DNA of 64,000 nt from Pedobacter sp. R20-19 (GCF_000708265.2 NZ_JCKI01000004.1:62001-126000), one strand, 5' to 3'; positions 25,491 to 35,264 are shown, counted from the stretch's first letter. Notes: generated from the sequence alone by a model not told the origin. Made by a program: numbers and translations.

Positions 25491-28400
25491 TTACCAACCT
25501 GGGGCAAAGGTTAATCCGAATACACCAGTTTTCACATCTTTACGCTGAAATGGAATAGCATAATAAGGTTCAAGTACGAAATAGCCAAAAACGTTTACCC
25601 TTAAAGAAATCCCTACGCTCATTACAGGAACACGCTCGGTTGTAGATTGAAATGTAAGTTCCTTTCCTTTACTATCTAAAACTGGATTTCCATTTACATC
25701 TTTTAAGGTCTCAGTTACATAAGTTGGTTCACTTTTAAACTTAACCTGAGTATCATTCGTCCATGCTAAACCAGCATCAAAGAATAAATTTAAATCACTA
25801 AAAAGGAATTTAGATGGTATTGCTGCCAATTTCTTAGGGCCTGTAAATGGTAACCTGAGTTCGAAATTAAAAACAGCAATCTTGCTGCCTGTTAACTGAT
25901 TGATATCAAATGATTCTGAAGATTGAGCTGAAGTGGTTTTATAAATTGAATTGGATTCATATCCTCTTACTAAATAAGGATAACCCACATACATGGGATA
26001 GAGCCGATCAGCATCTTTACCAATTCTTAAGGTATTATAAGTTCTTGCCGCTATAGTTACTGGCTTCAATCTCCAATATTTTCTTAAATCTGCTGTAGCG
26101 CCTGAAAAATTATATGTGCCAAAATATTTTTCTGCACTGATGCGATATCTAAAACCATCTAAAGGACCAGTAAGACCAAAAATAGAGTTATCGCCAACAA
26201 AGCCCGCATTTAATTGGTAAAGGGTAAAGGAATTGAATGGAATGCTGTAATCTAACGAAGCTATTTCATTGGCAATCCGTTTCCGGTCTGAGCCTATATA
26301 ACTGCCTGATGTATTATAGTAATTGCTGTACCTATCAATCCTGTAACTATAACGTGAAAATGCACCTCCTAATTCAAAACGATGAATTTTACTAAATGGA
26401 TATGCTGCAAAAAGCTGTACCTGATCTTCAAAAGTTCTGATGATATCTGTGTTTTGTGATACCGCATCAACAGTGGTGTTGTTATCTGCTGGTATTTTTT
26501 CGTAACTAACAGAATTAAAACCTGATACATAAGGAATATGGGAAACTGCAGCACCCCAATTAATTCTGCTTTTTTGGTTGATGTATCCAACCAAACCTCC
26601 GGCATCATAAATCTGTCCATTAACAGAGATATTGGCAATGATTTGATTTGTTCCTAATATATCGCTGAACATCCCCACAATACCGCCTGAAACTCCAGTA
26701 CCGAAACGACTTGAAGAAACACCAACGCCACTATTTGCAAGATAATCCAATCTGAATTTCGGTTTATAAGCTACCGTTTTTAAAGAATCTGCCACCACCT
26801 TTTCAAACCTGTCGAAGTTGTTTAAATTGGAGTTTACAATATTTACTCCAATATTTTCCATAGGTGGAAGAATTGCGGCATCAAAATTCTCATCCTGATT
26901 CCCAATTCTTTTCGGCTTAAAGCTGCTTAATTTGGCATTATATAAAGTATAGCGTTGGTAACGATAATAGCTATAAACAATATCATCCGTAGTAGAAACT
27001 GAAATCGCAGGTGAAAATTCTGTAATCCCACTAATCCCTGTGAAATAATCGGTAAGCTGATCAACGCTATTATCCGTGAAATTGTACTTGTAAAGGTTTC
27101 TGAAGCCGTCTCTGTTGGATAGGAAATAAATATTCTGGCTATTTGCCGAAAATTGTGCGTTTAAATTATTGGCACCTGGAAATACATTTAAATTACTAAG
27201 CGTTTTGTTATCAATATCATAAATGGCTAAATTAATCGGATTTACAGCCGTGATATTGTTGCTTTGGATAGCTGCTCTATCAGAAGAGAATACAATCTTT
27301 TTTCCATCAGGAGAATAATTTGGCGCATAATCAGAATAAACATCATTCGTAATTTGGGTGATTTGCTTTGTATCTAAATGATAAGAAAAAATATCACTCT
27401 GACCTTCTACCATTCCGGAGAACGCAATATCCTTTCCATTTGGAGACCAGGTAAGATTTCCAAATTGCTGCACCTGTTGCATGGGGGTTTGAGAAATGGT
27501 TGTTCCGTTTGATACATTAATAATCATCATCTGGTTTCTGCCATGACTAAAAATACTAAATGCAAACTGCTTGCTGTCTGGCGACCATGCACCAGCCGAT
27601 TCGATGAAATTAAAATCATCAATATGGCCGTTACTGATCTGGCTGCTCAGCTTCCTGATAATTCTTCCTGTTTTGGCGTCCGCCAGAAACAAGTCAATTC
27701 CAAAAAGATCTTTTTCAGACATGAATGCGACATATCTTCCATCTGGACTCAGGGCAGGGGCAACGTTCATGTTTCCTGCATTCTTATTATCTATAATTTT
27801 GGTTCCAGTAATTTTGATCTGTGAACTATCTGCCTTCAACATGGGTTTATAGTGTGCGTCAATGGCATTTTTCCATAAGCCAGACAGGGTTTTGTCGTCA
27901 TACCCAAAAGTATACCGAATGGCATTTTCATAACCATATTTTGCCGTGTTCTTAAATAAAGGAACAATGGTGGTATCTCCATATTGAGAACCAATGTAAG
28001 TCCAGAAGGCCTGGCCATAACGGTAAGGAAAATATTTATTGGAATTGGTTAAATCCTTTAATGATGGGATATCGCGGTTCAGCATGGCATCACGCATCCA
28101 CATCGAAGTAAAGGCATCTTTTTTTCCGATGGAGAGGTACTCTGCCATCCCTTCAACCATCCAAAGTGGTGTTTGACCTACATTTTCAAGACTAATAGAA
28201 TCTTTTTCTAAAAGTGTATGGTATTGAAATGCGTGAACCAGTTCATGTCCGAGGACGTGTCTGGTTTGGCTATTTAATTCCATCACCGGCATAATTACCC
28301 TGTTTTTTAAAGCTTCTGTAACACCGCCAGTTCCGATACTTATTTCGCCTTGCAATGCCGTAGTTTGCTGAAAATCAGGATGGTTATTATAAAGGATTAT

Positions 28401-28664
28401 CGGGTTTTTCTTTAGAAAAGTATCTCTGAATACTTCCTGATGCATTTTATACCAGGTTTCTGCCTCTTGAGAAAATTTCTTTAGTAAGGCTTCATTTTTT
28501 ATATAATAATAAATTTCGAAATGCGGGGTCTGCAACACTTTGAAATCGAGTTTTTTATACCTTACTTTATTTTGTCCGAAATACTGCGCCTGAACTGAGA
28601 AAGAAATTATGAGCAAGAACAATAGTGGAAGGTACCTCCTTATTAAAGTAAAGCTTTTTTTCAT
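25491..28664 (-). CDS. Metalloprotease - TolB propeller - outer-membrane barrel fusion
   Basis: A 1057-residue protein with signal peptide 1-27. Residues about 30-260 form a gluzincin-like peptidase domain with a full zinc site: HELVH (His140, Glu141, His144) and a third ligand in WMVEGMAEYLS (Glu171). Residues about 290-600 hold WD40/PD40 blades of the TolB type (SPDGRYVAFMSEKD, SPNGKDIAFSG, SPDGKKIVFSSDRA). Residues about 690-1057 form a surface-antigen/BamA-like beta barrel ending in an aromatic residue (PGW). Close relatives are usually annotated only as Tol biopolymer transporters. A cell-surface or periplasmic protease anchored by its own barrel is inferred. Confidence 0.85.
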   Translation of the reverse strand: MKKSFTLIRRYLPLLFLLIISFSVQAQYFGQNKVRYKKLDFKVLQTPHFEIYYYIKNEALLKKFSQEAETWYKMHQEVFRDTFLKKNPIILYNNHPDFQQTTALQGEISIGTGGVTEALKNRVIMPVMELNSQTRHVLGHELVHAFQYHTLLEKDSISLENVGQTPLWMVEGMAEYLSIGKKDAFTSMWMRDAMLNRDIPSLKDLTNSNKYFPYRYGQAFWTYIGSQYGDTTIVPLFKNTAKYGYENAIRYTFGYDDKTLSGLWKNAIDAHYKPMLKADSSQIKITGTKIIDNKNAGNMNVAPALSPDGRYVAFMSEKDLFGIDLFLADAKTGRIIRKLSSQISNGHIDDFNFIESAGAWSPDSKQFAFSIFSHGRNQMMIINVSNGTTISQTPMQQVQQFGNLTWSPNGKDIAFSGMVEGQSDIFSYHLDTKQITQITNDVYSDYAPNYSPDGKKIVFSSDRAAIQSNNITAVNPINLAIYDIDNKTLSNLNVFPGANNLNAQFSANSQNIYFLSNRDGFRNLYKYNFTDNSVDQLTDYFTGISGITEFSPAISVSTTDDIVYSYYRYQRYTLYNAKLSSFKPKRIGNQDENFDAAILPPMENIGVNIVNSNLNNFDRFEKVVADSLKTVAYKPKFRLDYLANSGVGVSSSRFGTGVSGGIVGMFSDILGTNQIIANISVNGQIYDAGGLVGYINQKSRINWGAAVSHIPYVSGFNSVSYEKIPADNNTTVDAVSQNTDIIRTFEDQVQLFAAYPFSKIHRFELGGAFSRYSYRIDRYSNYYNTSGSYIGSDRKRIANEIASLDYSIPFNSFTLYQLNAGFVGDNSIFGLTGPLDGFRYRISAEKYFGTYNFSGATADLRKYWRLKPVTIAARTYNTLRIGKDADRLYPMYVGYPYLVRGYESNSIYKTTSAQSSESFDINQLTGSKIAVFNFELRLPFTGPKKLAAIPSKFLFSDLNLFFDAGLAWTNDTQVKFKSEPTYVTETLKDVNGNPVLDSKGKELTFQSTTERVPVMSVGISLRVNVFGYFVLEPYYAIPFQRKDVKTGVFGLTFAPGW

Positions 28665-28726
28665 ATGTATGGTTTAGTGAATGAAGTTTTAAAACGTACG
28701 AAATTGATCTATCAAGATTCCGAAAT

Positions 28727-28734
28727 CAAAAATA
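28727..28734 (-). promoter_or_regulatory. Candidate -7 box for the fusion-protein gene
   Basis: Read on the minus strand the bases give TATTTTTG, a full TAnnTTTG match, 63 bp before the ATG at 28664. A -33 box is not clear. Confidence 0.45.
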
Positions 28735-28808
28735 GTTAATGTTTAAAATATTATTTATTATTTAACATTTCAGCGTTAAATGCAGGATTAATTAATACAA
28801 GGCAAGGA

Positions 28809-31256
28809 TTAATTATTTCCGTTATTTTTCTTTTCTTTTTCCTCCTGCCGCTGTTTTCTTCTCAATTCCCTTTCTTCTTTTCTGGTAAGTGGAACCGTTT
28901 GCACTGGTTGGGCTGGATCAGGATCTTGTTTCTTATCTTCTTTTTTAACTTCTTGCTCCGTTGGTGTTACCGGATTGGCAGGATCAACTGTCACAGGCAC
29001 ATCAAACTGTGTCGAATCTACAGCGGTAGTATCTACCGTAGTAGTATCTCTCACATATTGCGGACTTGGACAATTGTAACTTCGCGTAATTTCTACAGTT
29101 GCTTTAGGGAATGGTCCGTAAGAGTAACCAGTAGATGAATCTAAATAAACTTTTTCCATAAATTTGGCGAATATAGGTAAGGCTGTTCTGGATCCTTCAC
29201 CTTGTTCACCATTTTTAAAATGCGCTGTTCTTTCATCGCAACCTACCCAAACACCAGTTACCAGATCTTTTGTTAAACCCATATACCAGGCATCAACATA
29301 ATCAGAAGAGGTACCTGTTTTACCACCAATCTGATTATTCTTTTTAAACAGATTTGGCCATTCCCATAGGGCTTGTGAAGTTCCTCTTGGCTCTTCCATA
29401 CCTCCGCGGAACATGTAAGTCATCAACCAGGCAATTTCTTCAGTAAGTACCCGCTTTGTTTTTGGCTTAAATTCATCTATCACGTTGTTGTCCTGATCCG
29501 TTATTTTTTCAACCAGAATAGGATCAGTCTTAACGCCTTTATTCATAAAAGTACTGTAAGCCTTTACCATTTCGTAAACGGTTACATCGTTTGATCCTAA
29601 ACTCACAGAAGGAACAGATTCTAAATGGCTATCTATTCCACATTCATGTGCATATTTAACCACATTATCCCAACCCACTTTTTCAGTAACCTGTGCAGTG
29701 ATGGTATTCACAGATCTTGCCATGGCCCAACGCAAGCTCATTTCCTGATAAGTAACACTATAATCGGCATTTTTAGGCTCCCAATATTTGGTTTCTCCTT
29801 TATCCTGATATTTTATCCTAACAGGCTTATCAGTAAATTTATCACAAGGACTCATTCCTTGTTCTAACGCGGTTAAATAAGCAAAAGGCTTAAATGTAGA
29901 TCCGGCCTGTCGTTTCGATTGATTAACGTGATCATATTTAAAAAATTTATGATCAATACCACCAACCCAAACTTTAATTTTCCCACTTGCAGGCTCCATG
30001 GTCATCATCCCGGTATTTAATATCTTTCCGTAATAACGAATGGAATCTAATGTAGAAAATGAAGTATCGCGATCACCTTTATAGGTAAAAATCTGCATTC
30101 GCTTCTTTTTGTTGAAATAGGCCTTAACTGAATCGGGCTGATTTGGGAATTTTTTCATCAACATGCTATAGATCGGTAGATTTTTCATAGCCCTTTCCGG
30201 ATAATCTACTTTATTCTTTTCAGAATCATACCATGGATCTTCATTACCCCAAACACTGTAAAATCTACGTTGTAAAGTTTTCATCTGTTCTGCCACAGCC
30301 TCTTCAGCGTATTTTTGCAACCTGGAATCAATTGTAGTGTATATTTTTAAACCATCTTCGTACAAATCATAGCCATTATCTAAACACCATTTTTCTAAAT
30401 ATTTAGCCACGGCTGCCCTTAGGTAAGAATCACCGTCACTACCATCTTCCAATTCACCCGCCTTTAGTTTAATAGGTTCTTTAGACAACTCCTTCAGGCT
30501 ATCACTGCTAAGGTAGTTGTATTTATTCATTTGCCTTAATACAACATTTCTTCGCTCCAAAGCCCGTTCAGGGTTTTTAGTAGGATTGTACATGGTGGTA
30601 CCCTTAAGCATGCCCACCAGCATGGCTGCATCTGCGATACCTAAATCTTTTGCATCTTTATCAAAATAAACTCTACTTGCTGTTTTAATTCCATACGCAT
30701 TATTTCCAAATGAAACCGTGTTCAGGTACATGGTAATGATGTCGTTTTTTGAATAATTGGATTCCAGCTTAACGGCTGTCATCCACTCTTTTAATTTAAA
30801 TATAACAGTTCTTACCACCGGAATCTTTGCTAAAAATCCCTGTGATTTATTATACCGGGTTCGATAAAGGTTTTTAGCCAATTGCTGCGTAATGGTACTT
30901 GCGCCACCTTTTTCTCCTAATCCAATCACCGCACGTCCAACAGCTTGTGCATCTACGCCCCAGTGTTTGTAAAACCTAACATCTTCTGTAGCTACAAGTG
31001 CATTAATTACGCTTGGTGCAATTTCATTGAAATTTACAGGTGTCCTGTTCTCCTTAAAGTATCTACCAATAAGTTTACCATCTGAGGTATAAAGTTCAGA
31101 TCCGACCCGCAGGGTGGGCATTTTTATATCCTGGGTACTTGGCGAATAACCAAAGAGCCATAAAAAGTTGAGTTGAAGCGCAGAAAAGAAAATTATTATA
31201 AAGAATAAAAATATTGCAGAATAACGTAAGTACTTGTTTTTTATCTCTTTAAACAT
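28809..31256 (-). CDS. Penicillin-binding protein 1A, bifunctional
   Basis: An 815-residue class A PBP that polymerises and cross-links peptidoglycan. A cytoplasmic stub and membrane helix (about 10-32) precede the GT51 glycosyltransferase domain, with ATEDVRFYKHWGVD (catalytic Glu) and GGASTITQQLAKNLY. The transpeptidase domain has STFK (in RQAGSTFKPFAYL), the SVN motif (ARSVNTITA) and KTGTSSDYVDAW. The C-terminus is a Pro/Lys/Glu-rich tail ending RRKQRQEEKEKKNN. The ATG at 31256 was chosen; the frame is open to a TTG at 31319 but the added 21 residues do not fit the family. Confidence 0.95.
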   Translation of the reverse strand: MFKEIKNKYLRYSAIFLFFIIIFFSALQLNFLWLFGYSPSTQDIKMPTLRVGSELYTSDGKLIGRYFKENRTPVNFNEIAPSVINALVATEDVRFYKHWGVDAQAVGRAVIGLGEKGGASTITQQLAKNLYRTRYNKSQGFLAKIPVVRTVIFKLKEWMTAVKLESNYSKNDIITMYLNTVSFGNNAYGIKTASRVYFDKDAKDLGIADAAMLVGMLKGTTMYNPTKNPERALERRNVVLRQMNKYNYLSSDSLKELSKEPIKLKAGELEDGSDGDSYLRAAVAKYLEKWCLDNGYDLYEDGLKIYTTIDSRLQKYAEEAVAEQMKTLQRRFYSVWGNEDPWYDSEKNKVDYPERAMKNLPIYSMLMKKFPNQPDSVKAYFNKKKRMQIFTYKGDRDTSFSTLDSIRYYGKILNTGMMTMEPASGKIKVWVGGIDHKFFKYDHVNQSKRQAGSTFKPFAYLTALEQGMSPCDKFTDKPVRIKYQDKGETKYWEPKNADYSVTYQEMSLRWAMARSVNTITAQVTEKVGWDNVVKYAHECGIDSHLESVPSVSLGSNDVTVYEMVKAYSTFMNKGVKTDPILVEKITDQDNNVIDEFKPKTKRVLTEEIAWLMTYMFRGGMEEPRGTSQALWEWPNLFKKNNQIGGKTGTSSDYVDAWYMGLTKDLVTGVWVGCDERTAHFKNGEQGEGSRTALPIFAKFMEKVYLDSSTGYSYGPFPKATVEITRSYNCPSPQYVRDTTTVDTTAVDSTQFDVPVTVDPANPVTPTEQEVKKEDKKQDPDPAQPVQTVPLTRKEERELRRKQRQEEKEKKNNGNN

Positions 31257-31400
31257 ATTGGCTAAGATGGTATTTTGGTAAATGCTATGGGCGTTAAATA
31301 TAAAAAACTCTATATGCAAATTAACGTTTTTAATTTACTTATTTTTTAGTTCTATATTTAAAATATTGATATCACAAATTATCTAAAACGATGCATAAGT

Positions 31401-32279
31401 ATGAAAAACGAATTTAAAGCGCTAATTGTACAAGGAGATAAAAAATTTTCTTTAAAGAATGTTGAAACCGATTATACGGGTACTTTCAATAAAGAAAAGG
31501 CAAAGGACGAACTGATTAAAACTAAAATTGAAATCAGTCACCTGCAAGAAAAGTTGTATGCTGCAGGAACACATTCCATATTGATTATTTTTCAGGCCAT
31601 GGATGCGGCAGGAAAGGATAGTGCCATTGCACATGTAATGAGTGGGCTAAATCCACAGGGCTGCCAGGTATTTAGCTTCAAAGTACCTACCGCTAAAGAA
31701 TATGAACATGACTTTTTATGGCGACATTACCTTGCTTTGCCGGAGCGGGGAAGGATTGGTATCCATAACCGTTCTCACTACGAAAATGTACTCGCCTGTA
31801 AAGTACATCCGGAATATATTCTGAATGAAAATATTCCAGGCATTCAGGATGTAAAAAAAGTAGATAAAGATTTTTGGAAAAAGCGATATGAGAGTATCCG
31901 CCACTTTGAATCACACCTTTGCGCCAATGGAACCGTTATCTTAAAATTCTTTCTGAACGTAGGTAAAGCTGAACAAAAACAACGCTTCCTCGAACGAATT
32001 GAAGACCCTACTAAAAACTGGAAATTTTCTTCTGGTGATATTAAGGAAAGAGCGCTTTGGGATGAGTATATGTCAGCTTATCAGGAAGCCATTAACGAAA
32101 CAAGTACCGAGGTTGCGCCATGGCATATAATTCCGGCAGATAAGAAATGGTTTGCTCGGTTAGCCATCAGCGAAATTATTTTAGACAGGCTGAAAAAATT
32201 AAACCTTAATTTTCCTGTGGTGAGCGAAGAAGAAAAATCCAAACTAGCTGAAACGAAAGCTATTTTAATGGCTGAGTAG
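31401..32279 (+). CDS. Polyphosphate kinase 2 (PPK2), class III-like
   Basis: A 292-residue P-loop kinase that moves phosphate between polyphosphate and nucleotides. Walker A is QAMDAAGKDSA (65-75) and the Walker-B region is IHNRSHYENV (121-130). The lid segment and the ILKFFLNVGKAEQKQRFLERIEDP and TSTEVAPWHIIPADKKWF blocks match the class III enzymes (Meiothermus type), which phosphorylate both AMP and ADP. Class is judged from recalled alignment, so donor and acceptor remain provisional. It stands alone, divergent from PBP1A, and complements ppk1 and ppx at the left of the window by spending polyP as ATP. Confidence 0.92.
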   Translation: MKNEFKALIVQGDKKFSLKNVETDYTGTFNKEKAKDELIKTKIEISHLQEKLYAAGTHSILIIFQAMDAAGKDSAIAHVMSGLNPQGCQVFSFKVPTAKEYEHDFLWRHYLALPERGRIGIHNRSHYENVLACKVHPEYILNENIPGIQDVKKVDKDFWKKRYESIRHFESHLCANGTVILKFFLNVGKAEQKQRFLERIEDPTKNWKFSSGDIKERALWDEYMSAYQEAINETSTEVAPWHIIPADKKWFARLAISEIILDRLKKLNLNFPVVSEEEKSKLAETKAILMAE

Positions 32280-32290
32280 TTACTCCAACA

Positions 32291-32321
32291 AACCTTATAG
32301 GTTTCAAAAACCTATAAGGTT
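32291..32321 (+). terminator. Palindromic hairpin after PPK2
   Basis: Perfect 11-bp arms AACCTTATAGG and CCTATAAGGTT with a short loop, 12 bp past the stop. The T tract is poor. It shares style with the hairpin at 7461, so it may be a repeat element used as terminator. Confidence 0.6.
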
Positions 32322-32367
32322 AAATAACGCATAAAGGTTTAATATTTTACGAATAGCTTTATTTTAC

Positions 32368-32375
32368 TACTTTTG
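32368..32375 (+). promoter_or_regulatory. -7 box of the cobalamin riboswitch transcript
   Basis: TACTTTTG is a full TAnnTTTG match. A start about 7 bp downstream would begin the transcript exactly at the riboswitch. Confidence 0.6.
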
Positions 32376-32377
32376 CA

Positions 32378-32548
32378 GCGCTTTTGGTTTCAGATGTTTT
32401 TTAATCTGAATTAAAAGGGAATGCAGTGTAATTCTGCAACTGTCCCGCAGCTGTAAGCTCTGTAACGGTTTTTAATTCTATGCCACTGTTTATTAACTGA
32501 ATGGGAAGGCTAAATAACCGGGAGTAAGTCAGAAGACCTGCCATAAGT
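32378..32548 (+). promoter_or_regulatory. Cobalamin (B12) riboswitch
   Basis: All core segments are present in order: GGTTTCAG at the 5' side, AAAAGGGAATGCAGTG, CTGTCCCGCAGCTGTAAG, GCCACTGT, GGGAAGGC, CGGGAGTAAG and the B12 box AAGTCAGAAGACCTGCC (32526-32542). Adenosyl- or aquo-cobalamin binding would reduce expression of the receptor gene 109 bp further down. A small AGCTT...AAGCT hairpin at 32561-32580 may belong to the expression platform. Confidence 0.93.
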
Positions 32549-32656
32549 ATATAATTTCATAGCTTTCGGGGATTGAAGCTAGGATTGGAGTACTTAACGA
32601 TTTCGTATTTTCATTTCCTTTTCTATCTGTTGGCTGTGGGCAAAACTCACAATCAA

Positions 32657-34537
32657 ATGAACAAAACTAAATTTTTAATTGCAGCAGGCATTGGCCTTGT
32701 GCAATTTGGTATTGGCAAAGCCAATGCCCAAGACACCTTAAAACTTAAGGATGTGGTTATTTCTGCAACTAAAAATGATCAGAAGCAATCACAAACGGGT
32801 AAAGTAGTCAGCATTATCAGTCGCGAAACTTTAGATCGCAGTAACGGGAAATCACTTCCTGAATTAATTAGCGAGCAGGCTGGAATTATCGTAGCCGGCT
32901 CTGGAAGTAATCCGGGATTAAACAAGTCAGTATTTTTTAGAGGAGCCGGAAGTGCCTATGCTGTGGTTTTAATTGATGGTATTGTTCAAAATGATCCATC
33001 AGGAAATGGCGGCGCCTTTGATTTACGCTTATTTTCAATCGATCAAATCGATCATATTGAGATTTTAAGAGGTGGACAATCTACTATTTATGGTTCTGAT
33101 GCAATTGCCGGGGTAATTAATATTGTAACTAAAAAGGGTGGAACAAAAGGAAATACGGTTTATGGCGTAGCCAGTGCCGGAAGTTATGAAACCTACAAAG
33201 GAACCATTGGTTTAAATGGTGCAGTTGATGGATTTACTTATAATGTAAATTACACCCATCAAAAAAGTGATGGAATTTCTGAAGCAGCAAACCCGGGTGG
33301 AAATAATACTGAATTTGATAAAGATGGTTATAAAACGGATGGTGTAAGCGCAAATTTTGGGATACAACTGGATAAGCATTTCTCAGTTAATCCTTTTATA
33401 CGTTATTACAGAGGAAATTATAAAATTGATGAAGGTGCTTTCACAGATGGCCCGCCTGCTAACAATACAACTTTAAAAAACTTTAGTGGGGGGTTAAATA
33501 CCAAATATGATTTTGGCTCTGGTAAAATTAACCTCAATTATAGCTATCAAAATACCTCCAATAATACTTTAAGCAGCTTTGGTGGTTTTCCTTATACCAG
33601 TATGGGTTCTGGTAGCATTAGCCTGATAGATTTATTTTATAACCAAAAATTAGGAGAGAAATTAAATCTATTGGCTGGAATCGAGAATAGGGAAATGCAT
33701 TTAACTTCTGGAACTAACCGACCTGAAACCAACATTTTTGCAGCTTATGGTTCATTATTTTTACATGATTTAAGCATTTTTAATCTCGAAGTAGGCGGAC
33801 GTTACAATAAACATGAACAATATGGAGAAAACTATACTTATACCATCACACCGAGTATAAACATCATCAAAGAAATTAAATTATTCGGAACAGTTTCAAC
33901 CGCATTTAAAATTCCAACGCTAAATATGCTTTTCGGCCAATATGGAGCTAACTTGAATTTAAAGCCAGAAAAATCTCAAAATTATGAAGCAGGAGCAAAC
34001 TTCAGCTTTGCAGATGACAAATTTTCTTTACGCGTAGCTGGCTTCAAAAGAGATTTAACAGATGCTATTATTTATGATTTCGCCGCAGGGTACATCAATC
34101 AGGAAAGCCAGAAAGTAAAAGGCTTTGAGATTGAGCCATCAGTTAAAATATGGAAATTAGACATCAACGGTTATTATTCTTACGTAACCGGAAATGAATA
34201 CAACAGCGTAAATAATAGGGTTGAAGATTTTCTGTTCAGAAGGCCTAAACATTTTATTGGTATTACAACAGGTATTCAGGCTACTTCAAACTTATACGTA
34301 AATGCCAATTTCAGGTATTTTGGTATGCGTACTGACGGAGATTTTACAACTTATACCGTAGAGAATTTACCCGGTTATAAACTATTAAGCGCTTATGCGG
34401 AATATGCCTTAGCAAAAAGAAGAGTGAAAATTTTCTTCGATGCTAAAAATATCCTGAATGAAAAGTATAATGAAATTATTGGCTACAATACTATGGGCTT
34501 TAATTTTAATACAGGCGTAACTTTCAATATCCGATAA
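32657..34537 (+). CDS. btuB: TonB-dependent vitamin B12 receptor, BtuB-like
   Basis: A 626-residue outer-membrane receptor importing cobalamins with TonB energy. Signal peptide MNKTKFLIAAG...KANAQ (1-25), TonB-box-like LKDVVISATKND, a plug with ETLDRSNGKSLPELISEQAGI and LRGGQSTIYGSDAIAGVINIVTKKG, then a barrel ending in the aromatic-rich NFNTGVTFNIR. The ATG at 32657 is used; an in-frame TTG at 32573 lies within the leader. Specificity for B12 rests on the riboswitch directly upstream and the BtuF-like gene downstream. Confidence 0.92.
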   Translation: MNKTKFLIAAGIGLVQFGIGKANAQDTLKLKDVVISATKNDQKQSQTGKVVSIISRETLDRSNGKSLPELISEQAGIIVAGSGSNPGLNKSVFFRGAGSAYAVVLIDGIVQNDPSGNGGAFDLRLFSIDQIDHIEILRGGQSTIYGSDAIAGVINIVTKKGGTKGNTVYGVASAGSYETYKGTIGLNGAVDGFTYNVNYTHQKSDGISEAANPGGNNTEFDKDGYKTDGVSANFGIQLDKHFSVNPFIRYYRGNYKIDEGAFTDGPPANNTTLKNFSGGLNTKYDFGSGKINLNYSYQNTSNNTLSSFGGFPYTSMGSGSISLIDLFYNQKLGEKLNLLAGIENREMHLTSGTNRPETNIFAAYGSLFLHDLSIFNLEVGGRYNKHEQYGENYTYTITPSINIIKEIKLFGTVSTAFKIPTLNMLFGQYGANLNLKPEKSQNYEAGANFSFADDKFSLRVAGFKRDLTDAIIYDFAAGYINQESQKVKGFEIEPSVKIWKLDINGYYSYVTGNEYNSVNNRVEDFLFRRPKHFIGITTGIQATSNLYVNANFRYFGMRTDGDFTTYTVENLPGYKLLSAYAEYALAKRRVKIFFDAKNILNEKYNEIIGYNTMGFNFNTGVTFNIR

Positions 34538-34544
34538 GAAACGA

Positions 34545-34552
34545 TAACTTTG
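34545..34552 (+). promoter_or_regulatory. Candidate -7 box between btuB and the DUF6580 gene
   Basis: TAACTTTG fits TAnnTTTG exactly and starts 8 bp after the btuB stop. It is followed by a GTATCAGGA...TCCTGATAC hairpin (34552-34596). The DUF6580 gene may thus have its own promoter as well as riboswitch read-through. Confidence 0.35.
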
Positions 34553-34624
34553 TATCAGGATTAAGGAAACAATATTAGTTTACTAATTCCTGATACTCAA
34601 TACTTATTACTCGATACCATAAAC

Positions 34625-35212
34625 ATGTCACAACTAAAATTTAATCCACGCAACGTTACTGTATTGCTAATGATATTGGTTATTACAGCCTTACGTCTGC
34701 TAATCACCTTTAATTCTGATGCGCTTCAATTTGCTAACTTCTCTTCTATTGGAGCAGTGGCGCTGTTTGGTGGTGCTTATTTTAAGGATAATGTGAAAGC
34801 CTTTGCGTTTCCATTGTTGAGCTTATTTTTGAGTGATTTGGTTTTGTATACAACCATTTACAGACAATATGTTGATATGCTATTAGTGCAAGAATTATAT
34901 ACCTATTTAGCAATTGCCTTAATGGTTTTGGTAGGCAAAGTGATGTTGAAGAAATTAACAATTGTAAACCTATTGGCTTCAACAATCGCCATTACGCTAA
35001 TTCACTGGATTGTAAGTGATTTTGGCTCTTGGTATAAAAACCCACTGTTTACACAAAATTTAGCAGGATATTGGAACTGTTTGGTAAAAGCAATACCTTT
35101 TGAAATCAGGTTTTTAGAAGGCACATTAATATATGGTGTAGTTCTTTTTGGAGCTTTTGAAATTTTAAAATCGAAATTCCCTGTATTAAAACTACAAACG
35201 CAAAGATTTTAA
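34625..35212 (+). CDS. DUF6580 family membrane protein
   Basis: A 195-residue membrane protein with about five hydrophobic helices (15-30, 38-55, 62-80, 95-110, 115-135, 160-180). The segment LQFANFSSIGAVALFGGAYF is the family signature. The topology resembles S-components of ECF vitamin transporters. Its place 87 bp after a riboswitch-controlled B12 receptor suggests a part in cobalamin or precursor uptake across the inner membrane; this is inference, since the family has no established substrate. A strong terminator follows. Confidence 0.75.
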   Translation: MSQLKFNPRNVTVLLMILVITALRLLITFNSDALQFANFSSIGAVALFGGAYFKDNVKAFAFPLLSLFLSDLVLYTTIYRQYVDMLLVQELYTYLAIALMVLVGKVMLKKLTIVNLLASTIAITLIHWIVSDFGSWYKNPLFTQNLAGYWNCLVKAIPFEIRFLEGTLIYGVVLFGAFEILKSKFPVLKLQTQRF

Positions 35213-35230
35213 TTGAAGATATTCATTGAT

Positions 35231-35264
35231 AAATCCTCTTTTGATTCAGTTCAAAAGAGGATTT
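35231..35264 (+). terminator. Strong terminator after the DUF6580 gene
   Basis: Arms AAATCCTCTTTTGA and TCAAAAGAGGATTT (14 bp, perfect) with a 6-nt loop run into eight T. It separates btuB-DUF6580 from the btuF-like gene group, which therefore probably has its own promoter in 35270-35336. Confidence 0.85.

Noticed and set aside
31321..31340. TTAACG...TTTACT as a Pho box before PPK2
   Set aside because: The second half is 13 bp away and not in 11-bp register, and no second TTAACA is present.
32573..32656. TTG start giving a longer BtuB
   Set aside because: It lies in the riboswitch leader and the signal peptide begins at the ATG at 32657.
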